Below, piece by piece: positions 9,031-14,494 of a stretch of 34,809 nt of DNA; the first letter of the stretch is position 1, and every line of letters starts with the position of its first letter. The DNA is from Chitinispirillum alkaliphilum. GTDB lineage: Bacteria > Fibrobacterota > Chitinivibrionia > Chitinivibrionales > Chitinispirillaceae. The notes under the pieces are model-generated. The model saw nothing but the letters and a program-made list of their open reading frames with translations, was not told the origin of the DNA and searched no databases. Location: positions 1 through 34,809 of the forward strand of contig LDWW01000034.1 in the NCBI GenBank assembly GCA_001045525.1, written 5' to 3'. Position numbers and translations under genes: made by a program.

Positions 9031-9583
9031 ACGCTGACACTGCATATTTGGGCGCTGGCCTTTACAATTATATGCACTGGCACTGGTCGGTTAGGGCGCT
9101 GGATGTACAAAATTCGACGCTGGCACTGCATATTTGGGCGCTGGCCTTACAATTATATGCGCTGGCACTGGTCGGTCAGGGCGCTGGCCTAACAATTATG
9201 TGCGCTGGCATTGGTCGGTCTGGGCGCTGGATGTGCAAAATTTGGCGCTGGCCTTACAATTATATGCGCTGGCACTGGTCGGTCAGAGCGCTGAATGTGC
9301 AAAATTCGACGCTGGCACTGCATATTTGGGCGCTGGCACTGGTCGGTCAGGGCGCTGGATGTACAAATTCGGCGCTGGCACTGCAAATTTAGGCGCTGGC
9401 CTTACAATTATTTGCGCTGGCACTGGTCGGTCTGGGCGCTGGATGTACAAAATTCGACGCTGGCACTGCATATTCTGGCGCTGGCCTTATAATTTTATGC
9501 GCTGGCACTGGTCAGTCTGGGCGCTGGATGTAAAAAATTCGGCGCTGGACCTGCATATTTTGGCGCTGGCCTTACAATTATAT
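9031..9583. repeat. Tandem array of 26 units of 20-22 bp with an 85-bp higher-order period
   Basis: Every unit begins with GCGCTGG (or a one-base variant such as ACGCTGG) followed by 13-15 variable bases. Units fall into four classes by what follows: A (CCTTACAATTATAT), B (CACTGGTCGGTCAGG), C (ATGTACAAAATTCG) and D (CACTGCATATTTGG). Their order is DABC DAB ABC ABCD BCD ABCD ABCD A. Class B is 22 bp long and the others are normally 21, so one ABCD cycle is 85 bp. Because 85 is not a multiple of three, the reading frame rotates each cycle, and the open frames inside it encode no constant peptide. The array is gene-free. A spacing of 21 bp equals two turns of B-DNA. Confidence 0.9.
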
Positions 9584-9755
9584 TGACCTGATGTTTTTTA
9601 TTTCCTTACCTGGGGTTACGCCGGGCTACAGATATGTCGCTCCTGCAGAGCTGGGGAAAATGAGTAGGATGGATTTGCCGTAATTTTGTGTTTAAACCAC
9701 CCGGGGCTGCGCCAGCGGACTGACTTACCCCGGGCTATAATAGGTTCGCGCCTTC
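9584..9755. repeat. Degenerate REP-like elements right of the array
   Basis: Two related stretches occur: around 9612-9650 ('GGGGTTACGCCGGGCTACAG', then 'GTCGCTCCTGCAGAGCT') and around 9703-9762 ('GGGGCTGCGCC', 'CCGGGCTATAATAGG', 'CGCCTTCAGCGCT'). They look like diverged copies of one palindromic element, in the opposite orientation to GCCCTGAAGGGGCGAGATA at 8941. I see no gene. Confidence 0.4.
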
Positions 9756-9894
9756 AGCGCTCCAAAAGGGAATTCTCGGCAGCAAGGTTCAGGTCTACTA
9801 ATTCCGCGTCTTCAGCACTTCGCATTCGTAATTTGTAGCAGCAATACTCTCAGGAATTAATCTTTTTTTTTCTTTAGCCCTGAAGGGGCGTGAG
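9756..9894. repeat. 137-bp direct repeat, right copy
   Basis: This is the partner of 8765-8901, in the same orientation, with near-identical sequence from AGCGCTCC to 'TTTAGCCCTGAAGGGGCGTG'. From here to the SHOCT gene (9895-10138) I see no gene except the upstream region of that gene. Confidence 0.8.
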
Positions 9895-10138
9895 CGCGAC
9901 GGCAACCCTCCCTGGACCACTGACCGCACTTTTGTTGCTGGCCCAAAGGGCGAAATCGGCTACAGGGTATAATGTCGTAAGGCATTCCTTTTGCAGCATG
10001 GATATTCTACACCTGGGGTTATTCTCACTCCGGCACTTGGAGCAGCTTTTATGTTTGCTAAGCACGGTGATAGTGGTAATTAACGCACGACTGCTGAGAT
10101 TTGGGTAAGAGTTAAAACAATAGAGAGGAGATACACTT

Positions 10139-10357
10139 ATGTGGCATGAACATATGAGATGGGGATGGGGTGGTTTTGTAATGATGGTACTGTGGATAGT
10201 GCTGATCGCGGCTATAATATACTGGGTTATCCGGGCAGCTCAAAGAGGTGGCGCTCAGGGTTCGGGACAGGAGTCCGCTATTGACATTCTTAAGAAACGG
10301 TATGCACGCGGGGAAATTTCGAAAGAGGAGTTTGAGGATAGGAAGAGAGACTTGTAG
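10139..10357 (+). CDS. Small membrane protein with C-terminal SHOCT domain
   Basis: The 72-aa product has a His/Trp/Met-rich N-terminus ('MWHEHMRWGWG'), one transmembrane helix (about residues 13-32) and a SHOCT domain, 'AIDILKKRYARGEISKEEFEDRKRDL'. SHOCT is a short, often C-terminal helical module of unclear function, frequent on small membrane proteins in metal-resistance or stress neighbourhoods. GAGAGGAG lies eight bases before the ATG, which makes the start secure. Its 5' end is duplicated as a fragment at 12292-12335, and its last 40 bp are repeated at 11510-11556 and 13531-13576 as part of the IS200-like copies that begin directly after its stop codon. Confidence 0.8.
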   Translation: MWHEHMRWGWGGFVMMVLWIVLIAAIIYWVIRAAQRGGAQGSGQESAIDILKKRYARGEISKEEFEDRKRDL

Positions 10358-10638
10358 TGAAGTTTGTTTTTAGATATCGATTATTATGGCATAGTATTTG
10401 TTCCTCCTCTGATGGCCCTAAAACAACCAAATCCGCATAAAAGGCCTGGAGGGCCTTAATAATTGTAGTAATAGATATCCCATAATTCCATATTCCCAGG
10501 AGGGGAATCATTTGCAGTTTTTTTGAATAATGTTTCCCCTACAGGGAACAATGAAACATCTTTACCATTATCAACAATAATGTAAGCGCTACACGCTTAG
10601 CTTAACAATTTCAAAGGGTTTACAATTCATGCGACAGT
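10358..10638 (+). mobile_element. IS200/IS605-like ends without a transposase gene (MITE-like copy 1)
   Basis: This stretch joins the left-end sequence of the intact element (compare 13577-13727) directly to its right-end sequence (compare 14201-14325), with the transposase gene missing: '...GGGGAATCATT' is followed at once by 'TGCAGTTTTTTTG'. The left-end hairpin AAGGCC-TGGAG-GGCCTT lies at 10441-10457 and the right-end hairpin TAAGCG-CTACA-CGCTTA at 10583-10599. It starts immediately after the SHOCT stop codon. It is probably a non-autonomous derivative that could be moved by the transposase at 13728. The exact ends cannot be fixed from this copy alone. Confidence 0.65.
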
Positions 10639-10688
10639 CCTCAGAGCAACACCACATCATAGCCTAACAGATTCCAATGCAGAATCTC

Positions 10689-10973
10689 TCATTTGATAAG
10701 CCGTGATCCATGTACTATTGCCACAACCTCTATGGAAGTTTTACTGAGTCTGTAAATAATTCTGTAACTTCCGTATATTCTTTCTCTGAGTTCATTAACG
10801 CCATATTCAGGAACGATTCGACCTATTTCAGGATTTTGTGATGTTTCCTCTATTTTATTTATAATACCTCTGGCAAAAATTGATGCATAACGGGGTGAAT
10901 CTTTAGAAATAAATTCACAAATATCCTCAAGATTATGTGCCGCACAGGGAGACCATCTTATTTTTTTAACCAT
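10689..10973 (-). CDS. RelE/ParE-family toxin
   Basis: The 94-aa basic protein has the ParE/RelE pattern: an N-terminal strand and helix ('IRWSPCAAHNLEDICEFIS'), a central 'NPEIGRIVPEYG', 'LRERIYGSYRIIYRL' and a closing 'VEVVAIVHGSR'-like strand. ParE-type members poison DNA gyrase, while RelE-type members cleave mRNA on ribosomes; the sequence resembles the ParE/plasmid-stabilisation branch but does not settle the target. The start overlaps the antitoxin gene by 16 bp, the usual translational coupling. The pair sits between two IS200-like remnants, which fits a mobile or stabilising role for the accessory region. Confidence 0.85.
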   Translation of the reverse strand: MVKKIRWSPCAAHNLEDICEFISKDSPRYASIFARGIINKIEETSQNPEIGRIVPEYGVNELRERIYGSYRIIYRLSKTSIEVVAIVHGSRLIK

Positions 10974-11146
10974 TTTGCCAATCTGTTCTCCACCTCTTCA
11001 TGGGCGATACCTTTTCCTTCATCAAGCTCCTTAAGACCATTATCAACAACAAGCTTGAAATAAAGCTCCTCCATGATATCTTCCACAGAAGAGTCATCCG
11101 GGAGGCTTTGAAGTAACCTGATTGCATTTTCACGAACACTGGCCAT
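10958..11146 (-). CDS. Antitoxin of the RelE/ParE pair
   Basis: This 62-aa acidic protein ('MASVRENAIRLLQSLPDDSS...') precedes and overlaps the toxin gene. It has a helical N-terminal part and a charged C-terminus that would wrap the toxin, as in RelB/ParD-like or addiction-module antitoxins. I chose the ATG at 11146 because GGAAAGGAGAG stands just upstream. An in-frame ATG at 11176 adds ten residues without a site. Antitoxins of this kind usually repress their own promoter. Paired TTACGTT(T)AA repeats at 11161 and 11183 would fit as operator half-sites. Confidence 0.8.
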   Translation of the reverse strand: MASVRENAIRLLQSLPDDSSVEDIMEELYFKLVVDNGLKELDEGKGIAHEEVENRLAKWLKK

Positions 11147-11160
11147 AATCTCTCCTTTCC

Positions 11161-11192
11161 TTACGTTAATATACACCGTGAATTACGTTTAA
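11161..11192. promoter_or_regulatory. Possible toxin-antitoxin operator (direct repeats)
   Basis: TTACGTTAA (11161-11169) and TTACGTTTAA (11183-11192) are repeated 22 bp apart directly upstream of the antitoxin start, around a TATATT-like -10 hexamer on the minus strand. The position suits autoregulation by the toxin-antitoxin complex. This is inference from spacing only. Confidence 0.35.
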
Positions 11193-11290
11193 GGCACTTA
11201 CAAATTAAATGCTCTTGATCAGGCAATTGCCAGATCTATGCATTTTGCCCATTCCAACTATTCCAGACAGCATTATCTGTAACAGAACAA
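11177..11290. other. Upstream region of the toxin-antitoxin pair
   Basis: Nothing beyond the putative operator is recognisable. The sequence from about 11291 onward matches the transposase 3' end. Confidence 0.3.
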
Positions 11291-11687
11291 AAAACAGAAC
11301 ATCATAAGAAGATAACCTTCAGGGACGAGTATATCACATTGTTAGAAAAGTTTGAAATCAAAAATGCAGTTTTTTTGAATAATGTTTCCCCTACAGGGAA
11401 CACAAAACATCTTATTAACCATTATCAACAATAATGTAAGCGCTACACGCTTAGCTTAACACGGCTTTATACAATTCATCCGACAGTATCTTTTTTTATT
11501 GTAAAATCCTTTCGAAAGAGGAGTTTGAGGTGAGGAAAAAAGATTTGCTGTAGTGAAGTGTGCTTTGAGACATCGATTTACTATGGCTAGTATTTGCGCC
11601 TCCTCTGATGACCCTAAAACAACTAAATCCGCTAAAGCCTGTAGGGCTTTAATAATTGTAGTAGTAGATATCCCATGATTCCATCCC
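11291..11687 (+). mobile_element. IS200/IS605-like remnant (copy 2)
   Basis: The order is: a transposase 3' remnant (11291-11361, matching 14090-14155), right-end sequence (11366-about 11509, hairpin TAAGCG-CTACA-CGCTTA at 11437-11453), a copy of the SHOCT gene tail (11510-11556), and left-end sequence (11557-11687). The left-end hairpin here is AAAGCC-TGTAG-GGCTTT (11634-11650). Relative to AAGGCC/GGCCTT in the other copies, both arms changed in a matching way, which supports a functional hairpin. The copy runs straight into a cusA fragment at 11688. Confidence 0.7.
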
Positions 11688-11798
11688 TCCAAAAGCGGGT
11701 ATCGCCATGGGGATCATGATATCGCCTCTTCCGGTGGAGGTAGGATAGGCAGCAGAGCCAGTATGGTCGTGGCAGAAGTCATAAGTCCGGGCCTTACT
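11688..11798 (-). pseudogene. cusA 3'-region fragment
   Basis: About 111 bp match 14621-14735 inside the intact cusA gene, with a few substitutions and 4 bp of deletion. On the minus strand it still encodes 'GLMTSATTILALLPIL' and 'MIPMAIPAFGG', the segment near the last transmembrane helices of the pump. It has no start and no remaining frame, so it cannot be functional. It joins the IS200-like left end on one side and the first unit of the 21-bp array on the other (junction at CCTTACT). Confidence 0.85.
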
Positions 11799-12260
11799 GC
11801 GCGAAAAACCGCACTCACTGCAGGCAAATTGCCCCCCACTGCATCAAAAGTGATACCCACTGCACCAATTTCCCTTGTCACTGCACCAAATATCGCACCC
11901 ACTGCAGGTAAATTGCCCCCCCACTGCATCAAAAGTGGCACCCACTGCACCAATTTTCCTTGTCACTGCGCGAAATATCGCACCCACTGCAGGTAAATTG
12001 ACCCCCCACTGCATCAAAAGTGACACCCACTGCACCAATTTTCCTTGTCACTGCACGAAATATCGCACCCACTGCAGGTAAATTGACCCTCCACTGCATC
12101 AAAAGTGATACCCACTGCACCAATTTTCCTTGACACTGCGCGAAAAATCGCACCCACTGCAGGTAAATTGACCCTCCACTGCACTAAAAGTGATACCCAC
12201 TGCACCAATTTTCCTTGTCAATGCACCCAAAGTGGTACCCACTGCAACGAATTCCCTTGA
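11795..12260. repeat. Tandem array of 22 units of 21-22 bp with an 84-85 bp higher-order period
   Basis: Each unit starts CACTGC(A/G) followed by about 14 bases. Four classes cycle in fixed order: CACTGCAGG-TAAATTG (usually 22 bp), CACTGCATC-AAAAGTG, CACTGCACC-AATTTTCC, and CACTGC(A/G)CG-AAATATCG. The first and last units are the most diverged. The sequence is unrelated to the array at 9031-9583, but the design is the same: a 7-bp anchor, 21-bp spacing, a four-unit period, and one unit longer by a base. Several frames are open on both strands only because stops are absent from the units. I see no gene start or ribosome-binding site, and the 85-bp period shifts frame each cycle. Confidence 0.9.
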
Positions 12261-12280
12261 TTTCTCTATAAATAGACCGG

Positions 12281-12335
12281 AGGTAACTTGCGGCATGAAC
12301 ATATGAGATGGGGAGTCTTCTAATGACATTCTTAG
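12281..12335 (+). pseudogene. SHOCT gene fragment
   Basis: A 23-nt block at 12292-12314 (GGCATGAACATATGAGATGG plus GGA) is identical to codons 2-9 of the SHOCT gene, with an AGG-rich site upstream. After a deletion of roughly 115 bp relative to the parent, TGACATTCTTA (12324-12334) matches the start of its SHOCT domain. It is a decayed second copy and is not translatable into a SHOCT protein. Confidence 0.65.
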
Positions 12336-12363
12336 GTACTATGGGCTACTTTTTTTGGGTAAC

Positions 12364-13266
12364 CTATTCTGTGATATCAATTGCCTCAGCAGAACCTTTG
12401 TCAGGACATTCCCGTTCGATTTGAATAGTTGAAAAATAGACGTTGTATTCGTCTTTAAGCAGCTTATGTACATCGTTTTGAATACGCTGCCCTTGTTGAT
12501 AGTCATCCACCAGAATATGTGCCATAAACACATACATGCTTGAGGTCAGACTCCATAGATGTATATGGTGAACACCTTTTGTGCCTTTCACAGCCATGAT
12601 CTTATCGATAATCTGTGTTAAGTCCAATTCCTCCGGCACATTTTCCATCAATACCGATACGGTTCTCTTAAGCATACGGATTGACATCCAGAACAGTGTC
12701 AGAGCAAATCCTATGGCAAGTATGGGGTCAATTCTTATGAAACCAGTAAAGTAAATTACCACCGCTGATACAATAATAAAAAAGCTCCCTAAGAACGTCT
12801 GAATTACGTGCAGAAACGCACCCTTTACATTTAAGCTAATCTTCTGTTCCCGGTATAAAAGCTTTATAGCGATAGTCTCTGTAATTATTGCTCCTGCAGC
12901 AGCAATCAACATCGGGCCAGCAGGTGGTGCTATTGGTGAAATCAAGCGATATATACCCGTCCCAACTACAATGACAGCCATCAAAAGCAGTAAAAGCCCA
13001 TTGAACAGCGCCCCGATTATCTCTGCACGGTAACGGGAGAAAGTTTGCCTTGGTGTTGCTTCCCCTTTCTGAGAGATGAAAGCGGCGATTAAAGATAACA
13101 CAACACCACCTACGGTTGAAAGACTATGTAAGGCATCGGCAATAACAGCAATAGAACCAGTCCAAAGCCCTATAATAATTTCAAAGATAAAATAAACAGC
13201 CTGAAGCCACGCCACTATCTTCAAGCTCCTGCTGACGTTACTACCCGAGGGGTGGTAATGCTCCAT
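12364..13266 (-). CDS. Cation diffusion facilitator (CDF, CzcD/ZitB-type) with altered metal site
   Basis: The 300-aa protein has six transmembrane segments and a C-terminal cytoplasmic domain ('GVHHIHLWSLTSSMYVFMAHILV'), the classic CDF layout for proton-driven efflux of Zn(II) or similar cations. In TM2 the motif reads D44-A-L-H47-x3-T51, and in TM5 H153-x3-T157; family members usually have Asp at the positions of both threonines. The central transport site thus loses two acidic ligands together, so metal specificity may differ. The N-terminus 'MEHYHP' is His-bearing, but the usual long His-rich loop is missing. The gene lies alone, between array 2 and the intact IS200-like element. Confidence 0.88.
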   Translation of the reverse strand: MEHYHPSGSNVSRSLKIVAWLQAVYFIFEIIIGLWTGSIAVIADALHSLSTVGGVVLSLIAAFISQKGEATPRQTFSRYRAEIIGALFNGLLLLLMAVIVVGTGIYRLISPIAPPAGPMLIAAAGAIITETIAIKLLYREQKISLNVKGAFLHVIQTFLGSFFIIVSAVVIYFTGFIRIDPILAIGFALTLFWMSIRMLKRTVSVLMENVPEELDLTQIIDKIMAVKGTKGVHHIHLWSLTSSMYVFMAHILVDDYQQGQRIQNDVHKLLKDEYNVYFSTIQIERECPDKGSAEAIDITE

Positions 13267-13657
13267 CTCTTTTCCCTTCAGATCCTATTGATTTCTTTGT
13301 TCATTTTTTCTTTAGAAATCGAAACTCCACTTCCATATTCTTTCATTATACTCAGAGCAATATATATGCCATGGCTTTGCAGTTTTTTTGAATAATGTTT
13401 CCCCTACAGGGAACACGAAAACATCTTATTAACCATTATCAACAGTAATGTAAGCGCTACACGCTTAGCTTAACAATTTCAAACAGTTTTATACAATTCA
13501 TCCGACAGTATCTTTTCTTAATGTAAAATCCTTTCGAAAGAGGAGTTTGAGGTGAGGAAAAAAGATTCGCAGTAGTGAAGTGTGCTTTGAGATATCGATT
13601 ATTATGGCATAGTATTTGCGCTTCCTCTGATGACCCTAAAACAACCAAATCCACTTA

Positions 13658-13674
13658 AAGGCCTGTAGGGCCTT
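13658..13674 (+). repeat. Left-end hairpin of the IS200-like element
   Basis: AAGGCC-TGTAG-GGCCTT stands 53 bp before tnpA. The same hairpin is at 10441-10457 (loop TGGAG) and, with a compensatory G-C to A-T pair change, at 11634-11650. The transposase presumably recognises it; it may also hinder translation or transcription from outside. Confidence 0.65.
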
Positions 13675-13727
13675 AATAATTGTAGTAGATATCCCATAAT
13701 TCCATATTCCCTGGAGGGGAATCATTC

Positions 13728-14192
13728 ATGAAACCAGGTGTTTATACACAGTTGTATGTTCAGATTGTTTTTGCGGTAAAAAACAGGCAGTGTTTTTTAC
13801 GAAACAAAGAGCGCAATGAAGAAATTTTCAGGTATATCAGCGGAACTGTCAGTGCTCTTAAAAATAAATCAATTATCGTTAATGGTGCTGAGGATCATGT
13901 TCACATATTCTTAGGTTTACATCATACGGTAAGTATCTCAGAGTTAGCTGGGACAATCAAAAAAAGTTCATCATCATACATAAACGACAGAGGGTGGTTT
14001 TATGGGAAATTTTCCTGGCAGAATGGATATGGCGCGTTTACCTATAGCCGCTCTCATTTAGAAAGAGTGTATAGGTACATTCAAAACCAGGGGGAACATC
14101 ATAAAAAGATAACCTTCAGGGACGAGTATATCACATTATTAGAAAAGTTTGAAATCGAATATGATGAAAAGTATTTGTTTACTTTTTTCTGA
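13728..14192 (+). CDS. tnpA: IS200/IS605-family TnpA (Y1 HUH transposase)
   Basis: The 154-aa single-domain transposase carries the HUH motif H57-V-H59 in 'EDHVHIFLG' and the presumed nucleophile Tyr117 in 'RVYRYIQNQGEHH', followed by the family-typical 'FRDEYITLLEKFEIEYDEKYL'. It would cut and join single-stranded DNA at hairpin-marked ends. The length is full and all motifs are intact, so it may be active. GGAGGGG lies upstream of the ATG. A 3' fragment of the same gene survives at 11291-11361. No TnpB/IscB partner gene accompanies it, so it is IS200-like. Confidence 0.93.
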   Translation: MKPGVYTQLYVQIVFAVKNRQCFLRNKERNEEIFRYISGTVSALKNKSIIVNGAEDHVHIFLGLHHTVSISELAGTIKKSSSSYINDRGWFYGKFSWQNGYGAFTYSRSHLERVYRYIQNQGEHHKKITFRDEYITLLEKFEIEYDEKYLFTFF

Positions 14193-14272
14193 CCGTAAAT
14201 GCAGTTTTTTTGAATAATGTTTCCCCTACTGGGAACACGAAAACATCTTCTTTACAATTATCAACAATAATG

Positions 14273-14289
14273 TAAGCGCTACACGCTTA
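14273..14289 (+). repeat. Right-end hairpin of the IS200-like element
   Basis: TAAGCG-CTACA-CGCTTA occurs here and at 10583-10599, 11437-11453 and 13451-13467. A second small hairpin with nearly the same loop (TTCCC-CTACT-GGGAA; CTACA in the other copies) lies about 50 bp before each. The loop CTACA is the reverse complement of the left-end loop TGTAG. Confidence 0.6.
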
Positions 14290-14494
14290 GCTTAACAATT
14301 TCAAACTGTTTCATACAATTCATCCGACAGTATCTTTTTTAATTGTAAATTCCTTTCCAATATTTTTTTATTTATACACATAATTGAGCACTCATTATAA
14401 CTGGTTAATTTTCCGTCCCCCAGGTCCCGCCCCACACAACCACACACAATTGTGCGGGACACCCGGGAACAGATTAAAAAACCTCCAACATCTA

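Larger units (their letters stand above)
13379..14357 (+). mobile_element. IS200/IS605-family element with transposase (copy 3)
   Basis: The segment holds, in order: a right-end copy (13379-13530, hairpin at 13451-13467), a SHOCT-gene tail (13531-13576), left-end sequence (13577-13727, hairpin AAGGCC-TGTAG-GGCCTT at 13658-13674), tnpA (13728-14192) and the right end (14201-14357, hairpin TAAGCG-CTACA-CGCTTA at 14273-14289). The element proper is probably from the SHOCT tail or left end to the right end; the extra right-end copy in front suggests insertion beside an older copy. No terminal inverted repeats are seen, as expected for single-strand HUH transposition. Confidence 0.75.

Noticed and set aside
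9048-9586. Several overlapping open frames of 60-150 codons inside array 1
   Set aside because: They exist on both strands in more than one frame because the repeat units lack stops. None has a ribosome-binding site, and the 85-bp period changes frame every cycle.
9031-12260. CRISPR arrays
   Set aside because: The constant part is only 7 bp and the intervening parts recur in four classes, so they are not unique spacers. No cas gene is present.
11714-12329. Open frames of 60-80 codons on both strands across array 2
   Set aside because: Same reason as array 1: periodic low-stop sequence, no start signals, frame rotation. Part of one is the cusA fragment.
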